Shown here piece after piece: positions 35,544 to 50,032 of a DNA stretch of 64,000 bases. Source of the DNA: Alisma plantago-aquatica (lineage: Eukaryota; Streptophyta; Magnoliopsida; Alismatales; Alismataceae); contig OY856412.1 in assembly GCA_963693085.1 (NCBI GenBank), positions 1,060,974,744 through 1,061,038,743 of the forward strand, in the 5' to 3' direction. The notes under the pieces were generated by a model. It searched no databases. It was not told the origin of the DNA and saw nothing but the letters and a program-made list of their open reading frames with translations. A program made the translations under genes and the position numbers. How positions within the stretch are numbered: position 1 is the first letter of the stretch; each line of letters opens with the position of its first letter.

Positions 35544-35720
35544 AGGACATAAACTTTAAAGTTGTCAACATCCTAAATTTTGTTTCACAATGAAAGGAGT
35601 TGGGAAATTCTCTAAACATTGCCTCTTTCTTAGACACACCACTACCTACTACAAATATGACATATCCATTTGTTATAGCGTGGTTTTTTGTCCACAAAAT
35701 CTATTTCCAACGTTAAAAAA

Positions 35721-36900
35721 GAAGCAATATTTGCATCATGTAGGTAATCATTCCACACATGAAAAAAACTATCACCTCCTGTGTAGTTTCAAAATATAGA
35801 ATTGTGTTGATACTACTCAAAAGAGTAACCCTTTTTCCTTACTACACCACCTCCATGCAGATGAATCATTACCGCCCACCTCCACCAATCATATTCTATC
35901 TCCCATGAACTCATGACTCATCGACTCTTCACAATCCCCATTTAGAAAAGTGATATCTAATAACTGACGCACCTCATCGTTCCTAATCAACACCACTCCC
36001 GAAAAACATCTCACACCCACTACACATTCTTTGCCAATATAACCCATCCCAACCAGACACCACGTCACCCCCAACCACCTACCTCTTTACTATCAACCAT
36101 GTACCATCACTTTGAAAATTATCACACATCGACTATCATCAATCTTCCACTTAACTCCATGATACGTCTTGAGGTTCTTACTAGTCGAAACATCTTCATT
36201 CGTATAAAAATGACCTAGAAAACAATCAAGTGAGTATTACGGATGTTACATGTAACTTGGCACACCTCCTACCTAGATGTACTATCCTTAAGCCCAAGAT
36301 TTTTTCGACTCATTTGATTTATTCTCTTCCTAATGGTACCAAACTTGATCATCTTCATGGACTTTCCATCACCATTTCCTACTGGGAGAGTTTTGATCAA
36401 ACCCATGTTACTAAGTGGTCCCTTGATATTGGTGTTGAACTTGCATTATCTGGTGGATCTGTCTGTGTTTCCATTTCCCACATGCCACCTTACCTCTGTG
36501 ATGTCAAAGTTTCCAAAATATTATTTTTGTGATGGGTTCTATGCTACAATTCTTAATGACCAAAACACTTTACCCAACCAATTATATCAGGGAAGTTTGT
36601 GTTCTCTCAATGACCCATGAGATCCTACTTCCTAGTGCCTTCCAGAAGAGATTCAGTGAGATCATTTACACTGTCAAACTCTATGGTGAAAATCCTTATG
36701 TTATACCATCTATCTTTTAGATCTCACCAACCACCCCACTTTATGGTTCAACCCCAAGGATATTCATGTTCTTCATCCTTAGATAATAGTGAATCAACCC
36801 CAGCAAAGTCCATGTTTGAATGAGGAAAGATAAGGTTCCCTACATGCTACCTCTTTGAACACTAGTAATCATAAGTCGAACAACCACCATAACACAAACA
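35721..36900 (+). other. Region between the two divergent LINEs
   Basis: Overlapping plus-strand frames (36230-36532, 36333-36620, 36529-36720) have ordinary composition and include FPTCHLTSVMSKFPKYYFCD. They may be the ORF1 end of the plus-strand LINE in shifted frames. No domain assigned with confidence. Confidence 0.3.
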
Positions 36901-39330
36901 TCCCACACACAAAAAAAAAGATACCCCCCTTTGAATTCTCAGATCAATAACACCAACTTACCACACATCTCAACAAACTTTGATGACATTATTCTCCCAT
37001 TCAATTAAACTAACTCCAACCCTACCACCAAACACTCCTCGCCTAACATTGAAGTTTGAGGTATGGTGTAACTACTTATATCCAAGATCATGGGAGAACT
37101 AAGCAAATCCAACATAAATACTAATGTTCTAGAATATGGAAAACACACTTTTAACAAGACCCATGTAGTTGAGCAGATGATGGACACCCACAACAGATGA
37201 AAGTTCTTTGCTGTTGACAAACCAGTTATGACTCCAACATCTTTGTTTACTTTTTACAAAAATTTAACAATGTGTTAGACAATATTCATGATACATCGTC
37301 TTGGGACAACACTTTATAATTTTCCACAATTTTTTGTAAATTAATTTTGTTCTATGTTTGATGCTAACCTTACAATCACAAACTTGAACAAATTGCGGGA
37401 TGGAGAAACATATGTGCAGTAGACCACCATAAGGATATTCCTATTTGAACTCCCCTATCCCTATGTGTATACTCCCACTCTTCATGGTTATTGCCTCATG
37501 AAATGTATGTGGAGCAGTTAATGCTAACAAACATCAACACTTTTGTAGAAGCAGATGCAAAATTGAATTAATCTAATAACTATAAAAGAGATCAAACACA
37601 CCTAACCTATTATCCAAAATTTAGGAGGAAAATGTATCACAAAATAGATCCAAATTCCATCCCAAGGCCTCAGTGGGGTTCTAGTGGTCAGATGGAAACC
37701 TAACTTCTTCCAACATATGAACTATCTTATTAGTATACACTGCATCACTATAACCTTTGTTAATTATGATGACAAATTCTTTTGGACTTCATTATAGTAT
37801 ATGGTAAACCCATTAAACACAAAACACAATTCATAGATAAAATGGATACACTTTCCTCTATTCATGCCCCTCAATTTGTATTATAGGATGCAACTTCAAC
37901 TTACAAGGAACTCTACTCAATAAAGCCTATCTACTTAATCATCCCTTCATAATTAGCATCATTTTGGTAAAATCTCTAACCATTCCATCCATAAATATCA
38001 AATAATAGATCTTTCTACCCCCAAAGTAGCACACATATGAAATTAGGGCAAACTATGCGCCATACTAGACCAATGTACATGCTCCCAACTCTTTGATTCC
38101 ATCTACCCTCTTGCATATTTATGTTCTCCGACCACTTCCCTATCATCATGAATACTAAAATAGAATATTTAACCCCAAATTATTTCATTTTGAATGATTT
38201 TGGATTGAACTCCTTGAATTTGAAAAAATCGTCATAGAAAAATGGACCAACTTACATATAGATATTGAACTTGGTTTCCATATACAATAAAACCTTAAAA
38301 ACATTAGGCAAACACATAAAATATGGAACAAAAGTGCATTGTGAAACATCACCAAAGCACTCCAATAAGAAAACTAGCATCCTTTTCAAGCTAATAGCAC
38401 CCCAATCTGATCATTCATATATTCTACACTAAAAGTTGTATATGAAACTCTTAATAAATACAATGAAATATTGTGGAAACAATGAGACAAAGTTCAAAGT
38501 CTGAAGGAGGGGGATAAAAATACCAATTTCTTCTATAATATTTGCAACAACTAGAAAACTCCTACCACATATACATATCATATATATCAACAACGTTGTT
38601 ACCTCCAATAAGACATTGATCATAGAACAATTTGATCAATTCTTCTAGTCTCTCTTCAACCATGGTTGGAAATATTCCAACCTCTTCCACATCAATTGGA
38701 ACATTATATGTCCTACCAAGATTGAAAATCCAGTATCCCTCATCTCCCCTTTATTAGAGGATAAAATCAAAAGAGCAAGGGAAAATCTAGGAGCTGATAA
38801 ATCACTGGGGACTCACATATTTTTTTTGGAATTATAACACAGCTAATGGAACCATATTACCAAAAATGCATGATCTATTTTCTTACATACATGATAAAAA
38901 AAGATACCAATCACCAAATAGGAAACTCAATCAAGCTAATATAGCTTTGATAAAAAAACAAGACAACCGCCCCTTTGCTGTCCACTTCAGACCCATTATT
39001 CTGACTAATGGATCGTACAAATTATTGTAAAAACCCTCATCACTTGGTTTCAACCAAAGCTTAATGTTATTATCGATCATTGGTAAGATTCGTTCTTAAA
39101 AGGTCATAGTATACAAGACACAAACATCATGGTTAATGAAACAATATACGCTTTCCATAATAGAAGGATCCCTCTCTTTACTTTTAAATTTGATTTCAAG
39201 AAATCCTTTGATGATATTAATTTGAGGAGTGAGATCCTTTTAAAGTATTACAAAAAAAATAGTCCCTAACTTTGCTTCGGAAGTATTCAAGCAAAACCCC
39301 AAACATTCACTCACAACTATCGATTAGAAT
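36900..39330 (+). mobile_element. LINE on the plus strand (third LINE), truncated in RT
   Basis: Endonuclease end is recognisable near 38110-38150 (SDHFPII), then RT blocks: LGADKSLGTH near 38790, RPFAVHFRPIILTNGSYKLL near 38970-39030, and FKFDFKKSFDDIN at 39183-39218 with the catalytic Asp kept. Sequence is lost soon after, around 39300, where an LTR block begins. Upstream open frames at 36230-36823 (plus) may be its ORF1 but I cannot confirm the domain. Many stops; inactive. Confidence 0.6.
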
Positions 39331-42320
39331 ATGATGCTAAAATACTTTCAAAATAATATGGATAAATGGAGTAAATAAAATCATAGCAGTGGAAAAAGGA
39401 AATTAAGCTATTACAAGTTAAAAGAACATCTTAAAAACTACAGAATAGGTTCCTCGAACCATGAATCCTCAAGCACGGGGTCCTCTACTAAGGGGTCAAC
39501 TGAGTACTCTATACTTGGGTGGAAGGGAACATCAATAAGAAAATAGGAAGCAAGGTATGAATATGGAAAAGACTAAGCATGCAAATGTAATAAAAAAAAT
39601 TGAGTATTATATTGGGTTATAAGTACAAAAGATATCTTCCAACAAAGAGGGGGCTATATACAATTAGGTAAGTTCAAAAAAATTACATCAAGAGAAATGA
39701 GGCATATGAAATTCAAAGAACAACATGGAAAATGAAATATCTTGTCATAACATTTATTCAAAATTTTAAGTTTAAAAATATTTTCATGCATAAACAATGT
39801 AGGCTAAATATACCAAAAATAGGGCCACAACACCATAGGTCATGGCCTAAAATTAAGGGTGGAAACACACACCCTAGGAGTAACCATGCCCTATATAATT
39901 ATGGGTGTGCATAAGTAACCCACTACTTTAGATAATTGAGTCATAACATTTAGTATGTGTAATTGAGAGGCAAAAATAACATTTTAGTCATTATCACATA
40001 AAAGAAAAAACATGTAAAGAGGGATATAAGATTCCATACTAACAGAACACTTCAATTCTCACATGAATTCATTTGGTTTCAAGTCTTTATTTATGAATTT
40101 AAATTTTAATTTTAGAGGAGAATAATCATATAAGAGATGCCTCATTAAATGAATTTAGGTGTAAGTGAAAAGAGTGCTCAAAATAAAATAGGGTGCAACT
40201 TAATAAAAGTATCCCTAGGGCTAGGTGTAGTAGCTTCCACCAACTAACCATTGATTGCATGATCAATGTGGATATTGATTTCATTATGTTAAACAACTTA
40301 AAAGTGACCTTACTATAAGTTTGGAATTAGGCCTCTTAACTCATACCATTAAACCAGTCACATTTTCGAACTTATAAAATGTATATAAATGTATTATTTA
40401 GATAATCTAATAATTTATAACAAGTTTTACAAGTAAAAATATCTTCTAATTTAATTAGAAAAATGTGAAAGAACTAAATTACCCCCGAATGAAAGTGGGT
40501 TAATAGCAGGCATTACACAAAGCATAGTAGCATAAAGCTACCATATATTCCATGATAAATGCAATTCAAATACTAGAGAATAGATGAATGCTCCCGTCAT
40601 GCTAACACTAACACATGTCAAGAATATGGGAAATAGGGAACTTTGATCCCAAGAATTTAATCCCTTTCCATCGTGCCATGATAGATCTAGTAGATCTCTA
40701 TATTGAGTGAATGTCCTTACACCAGGATTCTTAGAGCAAGGAGTGACCACATTTGATCTATGCAGTACAGACGAGTTAGAAATCTACTAATCATGGTCTG
40801 AGTCCAGTCTCGATATCATGACGGCAGGGGGTTCTGCCCTATCAACGAGTAGAGAAATGGCAGACCTGGTTTAACAATGTTGCTGAGCATATATAGTGAT
40901 AAGAGCATGTGACTCAAAAGAAGAATCTATGCAAGGAACATGTACATCGACATGCGATTCCAATGAGATCATAAACAAGATCACAAATGAAATTAGACTC
41001 ATGAATGACACATACACAACAAAACAAAAGTTTATGATAGTGGGTGTATTACTTCATAAACCAATTGGGTCCGAATCAGAGAATTATCTAGTCCACACGA
41101 TTCACTTGGAAATGTACTAGGGATTTAGGTATGTCAGGTATGTCTCATCAGTGAGAAGCCATGAAGAAGAAGATTATGACATTCATGGTATATGAGAAGC
41201 ATGGAAAACCAAAGTGAGATGATCATATGGAATGAAAGAAGATAGATCAGATATGGTTACATAATAGTCAATTGCCTAGAGATGAAATACACTATTGCAC
41301 CTCCACACATGTCAATGGAGAAAATGAACACTGGAAACATAGTGTGCTACACAAAAAGGGAAAATTAATGGGGGAGAAATATAGTCAAGATTGTGCTGAA
41401 GGTGTCTAGGTGGATAATACACAGTGGGTAGTATATGGTAGAGTGAATTGCATTTAGGAGTTTTAGCCCTAAGGTATAGTTGGGGATTTTATGCTCTTCT
41501 CCTCCCATGAAATGAGTAATGTCTTGTTCAATAGGGGAAGGAAAGGTGAAAACAAAGGAAGCAGAATCATGAGAATCGGTTGCATGTAAAGAGAGAATAG
41601 AGAGAAAAACTTTGGCACATTGAAGCACAGTCCTATGCACGGGGGAAGGTCAGAGGTGGAAGATAGAGTTGACCTACTCGACCATATTGGTCAGGGTGAT
41701 GCATTATTGGGCTATAGGACCTTGTTCCAACATGTGAAATTTAAATAAAACTTGAAACCTTATTTGAAAGAAGTGTGACAATGCAATAAATCACATAAAT
41801 GGCATTAATCTTACAGACTATTTTCTAAATTTCTTTTAAGGGTGCACTTGATCTCCATTTAACCCCAAGATTGGTAGGTAGCATGATTTGAGTATGAGGA
41901 ACATTGATCTGGCCTTATATTTGTAATTTGTAATTATTTGTATTAAATTTATCCTCTAATACATTAATCACTTGATTATGGTATTTAGCTCAATGTAATA
42001 AAAAATTATGGTGAGTCCTTTTATGTTCTCTCCAATTCTCTTACTCTATTCTCCTAGGGTTATGATTGATTATAATTCTAGAGTAAGATTCATTGATTTG
42101 TACTATTATCCCCAAATTCCCATTATTTAATTTATTAGGGTTAATTCATTTTAATATTTCATATGCATGGGATAATAATGACTTAATAGGGTTATTAGAT
42201 CCTAGCCAATTATAGCCTATTCTAAAACAAGGGAAAGATGGTTCTAGAGAGATTTATTTGAGAAAGGAACAAGAAAATGGAAAAGAGAGATTAGTATATA
42301 AATATGGGAATGCTACAACA
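39331..42320 (-). mobile_element. Ty3/gypsy 3' LTR on the minus strand (element E)
   Basis: On the minus strand the LTR starts TGTTGTAGCATTCCC at 42320, directly after a polypurine tract AAGAGGGGGTG (42331-42321) and a pol-end-like AAATCCTTTTTAAG. The other end near 39331 is only estimated, where the plus-strand LINE stops. The length would be about 3 kb, as in the other gypsy LTRs here. No coding content. Confidence 0.55.
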
Positions 42321-42331
42321 CACCCCCTCTT

Positions 42332-43760
42332 AAAAAGGATTTCAATATAGATATCTCAAGAAAAGAGGGAGTGGTGAGTCTACAATATCTCCTCCTTCAT
42401 CTCCCAGGTAGTCTCCTCATGGACACGACACTTTTAGAGAATCTTCACTAGTTCAACCACTTAGTTGTTCAACTATTTCATTCAAGTGTCCAAGATCATC
42501 ACTAAATCTCTTCATAAGATACATCCATGTGAAACTCATACGCTCGATATAAAGCACGTGATAGATATCCTTAAATACTTCTTCAAAGTTGACACATGGA
42601 ACAGATTATGAATCTCATCATAGGTGGGAGGAAGTGATGGATGATAAGCACACTCCCCAACCTTATCTTAGATCTCAAATAAATCCACGTATAGAAGGAT
42701 CAACTTGCCTTTGACCTTTGACCTTGATATGGATCACATTGGCTTTATCATCAAAAACACATAATAACCAACTAAGACTCACCTTTGATATCTTAGTTCC
42801 AACATACACCTTTCTACATTACTAGGAAACCTTCATCCTTTTCTTGGTCAAACATATCTTTTTTATCTTAATCTTTATGCCTTCACTCTTCACTAGAGTG
42901 CATTATACTACATCATCTCAGTGTGGTGGGGAACAACAAGGATGCATATAGTGCTTCATAAGGCATCATACCAATGTAGTCATGGTAGCTATTGCTAAAA
43001 GAAAACTCGGCCAATGGAAGGTACTTATCACAATAACCTTACCAATCCATCACATAAGAACACAACAAATCCTCCAGAATCTATACTGTCCATTCTAACT
43101 TTCCATCACTATGTAGATATTAAGGTACGATGAAAAATAGATCAAAGCCCATATCATCATGTATCCACTTCCAAAGACATGAAGTAAACTTCTAATCATT
43201 ATTAAATGCTATCACCTTAGGAACTCCATACAAGAGAATGATCTATTCCACCTACAATGGTTCCATATAAGAAAACTTATGTGTTCTCTTAAAGGACAAA
43301 AAGTGAGCCAATTTGGTTAGGTGATCAACAACAACACATACTATCTTATCCATGCTTTGAAAATGAGAATACTGTGACAAAGTACATAGTGATTTTCTCC
43401 CACTTCCACTTCATATCTCAAGTGGATGGAGAAGATCTCTAGTCTTTGATGCTCGATCTTCACCTGTTGGCATGTCAAGACCCTTGCAATATATGCATCG
43501 ATATCTCCTCTTCGTGTTCTTCCACCAAAAAACCCTATTGTAGGTCCTTTTACATCTTTCTTACACCATGATGAATTATGCACTTAAACCCATGTCCTTC
43601 GATCAAAAACTTCTTCCTCATATTAACATCGGGTATCCATAGCCTATGGTGAAAATGCATGGACCATCCACACCAATGGAAAACTTTGAGTGTGGTTTCT
43701 TATAGATCAACTTCATCTCATCAAGATCAAGACTATCCAATTGTATGGCCACAAATTCAT
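42332..43760 (-). pseudogene. Ty3/gypsy integrase and C-terminal pol remnant (element E)
   Basis: Reading minus from 43760, the wording follows a chromovirus integrase: DGPCIFTIGYGYP, a WWK-like stretch, then ARVLTCQQVKIEHQRLE within 43583-43341 (the usual first Cys of CLTC is Val). LPLAEFSFSNSYHDYIGMM follows at about 43015-42960. Further C-terminal pieces run to the polypurine tract at 42331. Frames change repeatedly. The known role is insertion of cDNA into chromatin; here it is only a fossil. RT and RNase H are missing to the right. Confidence 0.7.
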
Positions 43761-44029
43761 AAATCTAAGTGGGATATACAAACAAATTGGCCATATGCAC
43801 TCTTAGATTCTATATGGAATAATTAATCTTCAAATTTTAGAATCTCAATTCCATCTTGAGAGTTCCTCCAAACTCCATTAGAAACAACAAATTGAACCAC
43901 AAACCACATCTTTTGAAAGGAGTGGGACCTGATAAGTGAACCACTCCTTTACTTGTGAGGATAATAGAAAACCATCCAATGTTAGGCGTGATAATAATTT
44001 TTACAAAGGGTGATGAACTAATATTCAAG

Positions 44030-44302
44030 TATGTATTACATCAAATACCAAAATTGTAGTTGTAGAAGATAAAAGTCTAACTATTACAACTATCATTTTT
44101 GTCATAGTTTCATTACCTTGTTGGGTGAATACAAAAACTAAAGGAAACTAAAGGAAATATGTTGTAGAGGGTAAACCAACTACTAGAACATACCTCCCAA
44201 TAAAGATCAACTACACTTGAATAAGTTACAATCAACCTTGGTCCACTCCTCCTTACTCTCTGCCTAAGGGGTTGGAAGCATACACCATAAAAGAAAACAA
44301 AG
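44030..44302. other. Gap between elements E and D
   Basis: AT-rich, no domain. It may be further interior of element E, cut by insertion of element D. Confidence 0.35.
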
Positions 44303-47300
44303 TGGTTGTAACATACTCAAATTTCATGATTATAGGTTGATCCTCCATTCTTATAGGACTCTATTCAATTATGTTAATATCCAATTCCTTTTTCCCAACT
44401 CAAAATGCATAAGGAATTATCAAAGAAAAAAAATATCATGAATTCATAAATACTCTTTATATATGGTAAGATAAGCACAATACATTCAAAATAGTACCAA
44501 TGTACACATATTCCCATATATTACCTTTACCACTTATTTTGACACTATAAAATATTCTTAGGAGTTGAAGATGAAGAAAATCATATTCATAGTAATATAC
44601 TATCATAAGTGAAAAATTGAGATGAATAAATACATTAAATGGATGTTAACTATAAAAATAAAAAATATAATATTAATCTTTCATAAAATGTGAATTTGAT
44701 GTCAAATTTGGATTCATCATGTAGCTATCACACCTATTTTCAAGTCAAATAGACATTAAATGTACCTCCAATTCAACTAATGAAAGAGAAAGAGATAAAA
44801 AGTGAGGGGGAGTGGTCGATTTACATAATGTCACACTTCAATAACTAAAGTTCCATTAAATTTCCTTATCACACTATGTTTATTCATTACTTGCACTACT
44901 TTTTCATGGCTTAGGATCCGCTTGATCCGATCCAGACTTAGTCATCTTCTTCACATTATGTTCAACATTATACTCGATCATGATGAGAAAATCTATCAGT
45001 CATGATTCATTTCTCTCTCCATTGCATTGCTTGGTTTCACTGCTATTTATCTTGCCTCTGCACTGATCATCTCCATCCTGAAGAACATAAACCCTATCTG
45101 ATCTGGTCCCTCTGGTTCCTTGGACTTGCGGCCATGACTGGATGGCAAGGATACTACCACTGCCATCTTCCATTTCATCGACGACTCAACCATAGATCAC
45201 CATCACTACCACTCCTTCCTCGAGAAACCTCTCCCTAATCACCATGAACTACTAGATATCTAAGACAAAAGGGTCAGAAAGCACCTACTCACCGCCTACA
45301 TGGCCAAGTTACAAATCTTTGTTGTTGTCAACGCCATCAACATCCACCAACTTTGTGACCTCTATGCAGTCAAGTGTGCTTCTCTACAGTCATCGATGTG
45401 GATTCTTCTCCATCTGCCCAGGGCTCACAAAATCCATGGACGTAGTTAGGTGAAGTCTCTGTAGTATTTTGATGCCCTAATCTTCCTCTAATTGTTAATA
45501 TTTACTCGTATCTCTTCTTCCACTTTGCACCACAAGCGAGCAAATGAGTTTCATATTCCTGTATCAATACAATTCATGTTGGTGGTTTTGGATTTGCCAA
45601 TTGTGAGGTGTATTGAGGATAAGTGTTGGATTGTGAGCATATGAGTTGGTCCAGATTTATCTCTTTACTCCCCTCACCTTTGTCACCTAGTTTTTTCCCT
45701 TTTTTCTTCCCTCTCAGGTGTTAGTCTTTCTTCTTTGAGCTTCTTGAGTTCAACTCATTATCTATGATTAGATCTGGTTGTTATCAGATACACCAGAACC
45801 AATTGGATTTGTATAGACGTTGAGGTTTCTCTAGTTTTGGAATCCATGGTGCCTGACCTCCTCCTTTTCCTGCCATGGCATGGAGCTAAAATCCTTCTTC
45901 TTGCTCATGGTATCACATAGTTTTATTCTCCTTGGTTTTTGATTAGTTCTACTTTCTTTGTCTCAATGAGGCTGATCCTAAGCCATCATGCCTTCTAGGT
46001 ACCTACCTTGTAGACCCTGAACCTTTCCTTTGTTGGGAATGAGAAACAAGAGAAGGGAACAACTAACCTTCATCTACTGTTGGGTCACGTAGTGAGGGAA
46101 GACAACAAAATGGATAAATCCCTTGATGCCCTTTCCCTATATTATTTTTCCTTGTCACTTGACCATGAGTATAACTATCACATTGCTCAATTTTATTTCA
46201 CTCACATCACATGTGTTCAACTGCAAATATTACAATAATTACGTGTCAAACCTATGGTTTTAAAACCCACAAGATAGGCATCATGGCACTTTCATAAGTT
46301 TTATTTCTGGCCCTTGTGCATCAAGGTCTTTCCGCCCTTCTAAATTTTCTAGTCACACAAGATTTTGAATTTAGAAAATTTTCCCAATTTAATGGTTTGG
46401 TTTTTAGACCCTAATTATAGGGTTAGAGTGTGGCTAATTTTAGGTGTACTACATTAAGTAGGTGAACTAATAAACATTTTTCACTTATAGATTGAAATTA
46501 GGTTTGAAAGAACTGACACTGAATCATAAGAGTACTTTGGGACGACTAGGTATGAATCATAAGGTATGTACATCCTCTATTTCATTTTGGGCATTATTTG
46601 ACTTAAACATGATTCTTTTAATGAGTCCTCTTTTTAATATCAATTCTACTTGAAACTCAATTGTTGGAGATTCATATTTCCTTATTTAGATTTAGTTAAG
46701 TTACTATGATTGTTGAATTACTCTATTATAATGAGTCTTCGATTCCCTCCTTTTATATTGCCTTTTTATGTGAAATTGACTAAAATGATAGTCTTGCCTC
46801 TTTTTTTATGCATGCTACATGTTTGACTAGAATGTCTAGAATAGTGGTACTTATGTACAACCATACATATATAGGTCACATGTATTCAACCTGGGATGTG
46901 TGTTTCCATCCTTATTTCTTTTAGGCCATCATCTTATGGTGTTATGGCCCTATTTTAAGTATATTTAGTCTCCATTGTTATTCATGTAAAAGTTATCATT
47001 TTATATTGGGATTGTTGATATATGTTGCAGCAAGACACTATTATTCTCATACTTACACTAAATTTAATATGCCTCGTTTCGCTTATTATAATTATTTTCA
47101 ACTTATCTAACTGCAGTTAGCCCCCTTCTTGTTGGAACATCGCCTTTTATACTTCTGACACAATATAAAGCCCAAATGTTTATTATATGTACATACTTAA
47201 CCTTTGCTAACCTACATGCCTTTGTTGCCTATTTTCTGGGTGATTTTCCCTTTCACCCAGGTGTAGGTACATTAGAAGACAAGGATGCATGGTGATCATA

Positions 47301-47545
47301 TACAATATATTGGACCTAAGGATAGCTTGAAATGGCTGAGTTGTCCTCTACAGTAGGTCTTGCATGTGTTTATGTTTGTTAGATGTATACTAATTTACTT
47401 TGTTATACCACCTTCTATGTTGAGTAACAAATGCAAATGAATCATCATGTAACTTTGTAATAGTTTTATTTCCACTACTTTACTATTACATGGCTCTTGT
47501 ATTGTATTATTTGAGTGGATCCCCTATCGTGTCCTGCTCTTTACA
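44303..47545 (+). mobile_element. Element D, left LTR (Ty3/gypsy type)
   Basis: Starts TGGTTGTAAC and ends CTGCTCTTTACA, 3.24 kb. It aligns along its length with 50033-53088 (for example AGGTTGATCCTCCATTC against ATGTTGATCCTCCATTC, and CACCCAGGTGTAGGTACATT against CACCCAGATATAGGTACATT). A clear primer binding site follows. The small ORF at 45002-45238 is not a gene: it is LTR sequence not kept open in the sister copy. Confidence 0.8.
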
Positions 47546-50032
47546 AAATGGTATCAGAGCCTAAGCAGTCAATAACTTGACTATTTCAAGTTAGCCTAGG
47601 TTGATCCTTAATTAGGTAAGTGATCCTTTGGAGGTTGTTGATGAAATTATTTATTAGTAGTAAAATACAAATTAGGGTTTTCAATCCATATCTAAATTTG
47701 TCTCTACCACTCCCCGACCAACTACGGTGGATGAGCCTCAACTTTTGGGTAACCCTAATTACCCGTACCCTATATATAGAGTTGGAAATGTCACCACATA
47801 AGAGTTGAATCTTGTAGCATTTGGTTCCTATCTCATGTTTTCTATGATGCTAAGATGAGTTATAAGAAGTCTAGGTTGACTTTGTTAGTCATATCTAGGC
47901 TTTATCCTAGTCCTCACTTTAATCCCTATTATTTGTTATTTACCGACATGCCTCACATGCATTTACCTGGAGTTGAGCATGAATGGATAACAAATGCTAA
48001 ACCCTGACATAAATTTTGTAATTGAGACTTTTTCCTTGATACTATGAGATAATCTAACTTTTCTCTATGTGGTTATGTATGCCTTGCCTTCAACATGGAG
48101 TATCTTAGTATAGCTCTACCCAATGTCTATCTATATAATGGATGGATACCATGCTCATTGTGCTTGTTATGCTTCTTACATGAGAATTGATTGATGAAAG
48201 CTACAAGTTAAATAGATATCCTTAAGTTTTCACCTTACTCGTCTCTAGTAGTGTGCTTGGTTTATCTAGTTATTTATATGAGTTGTGTGACTTTATAGTT
48301 ATCCTATCTTGGGAAGGAACCTTGGTTGCAATCCAACAAGTAACGAGAAACCCATAAATCTTTTATTGTGATGTTGAATGATTGTTTGACTCTCCATGTC
48401 TTGAGATGAGGTAGTGTGAAGGGTGATTAGAGTAAAATGGAAATGTTGGATATTGTACCTTATTAGGATTCATATAAGTTGACCATGTGTAATAGGAAAC
48501 ATGTATCCCTCCTATACTATGAGACTATAGATGTCTTTTTCCATACCCTCTTTATGATTGAGTAATTAGAAGATGTTGGTAGAATGTAATGATGATAGAA
48601 TAATATTATGTGTCACGTGGTGGTTGTGGACTTGGTTCTAGGATCAATTTTGGCATCATTATTGAATTTATATCACAAAATTTTTATTGTCAAACTTATT
48701 TTCACTATTAAATGATATGTAAAAAAACTTTTTAATTTTATGATGGTTTTTGGAACCAAGTCACCACTACAAGAATGTTTGAATAATATGAAACATTTTA
48801 GTGAAAAAACCCTGCACTAGCATGATTAATTATGAGACCCTAGGCCTAGTGTGTAATAGTGAGTACTAATAAGAAGTTTTGGGTATATAAGATCTAGTTG
48901 ATCCACCCTTTTTGCCTCTCTAGATGTTTGGCTAAGTTATAGATCAAGCCTTCTAGTGGTGGAGTCTTGCACATTTTATTCCTAGGGGTGCAACTTAAGT
49001 AATAATGAAGGTAATAGTAGTTTCAATAAATAAAACTTTGATAATGTCAAACATATGTAACCACCCTCTAACCTAAATAAGTGTGTGAACCTTGCTAATT
49101 ATACCATTACTTCAATAATTAAAATAAATTTTAAAATGTATCTCCACTTGTCTTCAAAATATGATCTTAATTTGGGTAAAGTACTAAGTTAGGTTAAAAA
49201 ATGACCAATTAATACTTAAAAGCTTGGACTTAATGACAACACACTTCATATTGCCAAAAAATAATGGTTTGGGTAACTTTACTCTAGCTAGTAGATTTAA
49301 TATCGTAAGGATTTAAATATTAAGGAACGTACATCTCACCCATACAATCACAACAAACTAAAAAGAAAAGTGAACTAAGTTTACACCTTAAACCTAATAT
49401 TCTTAATATTTTATAGATAATTGTCTTGGTAGTTAGACACAAATTAATTAATTTTCTCAATTAAATTCTATAATTATATCCATATTGAGAGATGTCCATA
49501 ATGTTGAAAGGAAAAGAAGACGTGTATGCTTGTTCTACCCCACTAAGTGTGGTGATAGTGTTTGAGGATTGATGTTTCAAAGTTTAGTCCATAAAATTAG
49601 TGATAACAATCTGAATGGTCCTATTAGGAGATTTATTTATAAAGATTGGCCATTCATGCTTAAGTAATGAGTAATGAGGAATTGTAAAATAACATATTGA
49701 CCTATGTATCATGGAATAGTTCATGTAAGAGGATAATAGAACTATCATAATAGTGGAGGTAACCTTTATGAATGTTGCATTGCTAAGATAATCTATGTCT
49801 TGGTGTAAAAAAATTCCTAGTTTAACCTAATACAAAGAAACTATGGGGACTTGATGCATGAAATAATGTGGGTTCACCTAGGAGATTTGGATATAAGTAT
49901 GATATGGAGAGTTGTACAATATTCCACTATATTGAGAATATTAGAAAACTTAGATTGGTTTAGAAGTTTTTCTTAATACTCCTAGCTACTGATGGTGGAT
50001 TTTAGGGACAAAATCCTCTTTATGGAGTGGAG
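47546..50032 (+). mobile_element. Element D interior, 2.5 kb, non-coding
   Basis: No gag or pol domain visible in any frame. It ends with TTTTAGGGACAAAATCC and a purine-rich GGAGTGGAG block, the usual sequence before a gypsy 3' LTR. With LTRs longer than its interior it resembles large non-autonomous derivatives of gypsy elements. Confidence 0.6.
47549..47561 (+). promoter_or_regulatory. Primer binding site of element D
   Basis: TGGTATCAGAGCC, a full match to the initiator Met-tRNA primer site used by plant LTR elements, three bases after the LTR end TTTACA. Confidence 0.85.

Larger units (their letters stand above)
31515..35720 (-). mobile_element. LINE on the minus strand (second LINE)
   Basis: The 3' end is at the left: a short T run at 31520 next to CTTGGTAAACCAAG, a hairpin-like LINE tail. 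Minus-strand order: DUF4283-type ORF1 (35543-34192), endonuclease start (about 34195, NILSLNVRGL), RT (33716-33240), downstream linker (GGLGIRSI, 32829-32635) and the region 32587-32207. Length is about 4.2 kb, with no RNase H recognised. It belongs to a different LINE subfamily from the one at 20-26 kb. Confidence 0.75.

Noticed and set aside
45002..45238. Plus-strand open frame in the left LTR of element D
   Set aside because: The matching part of the sister LTR is not open in this frame, and the region is LTR sequence.
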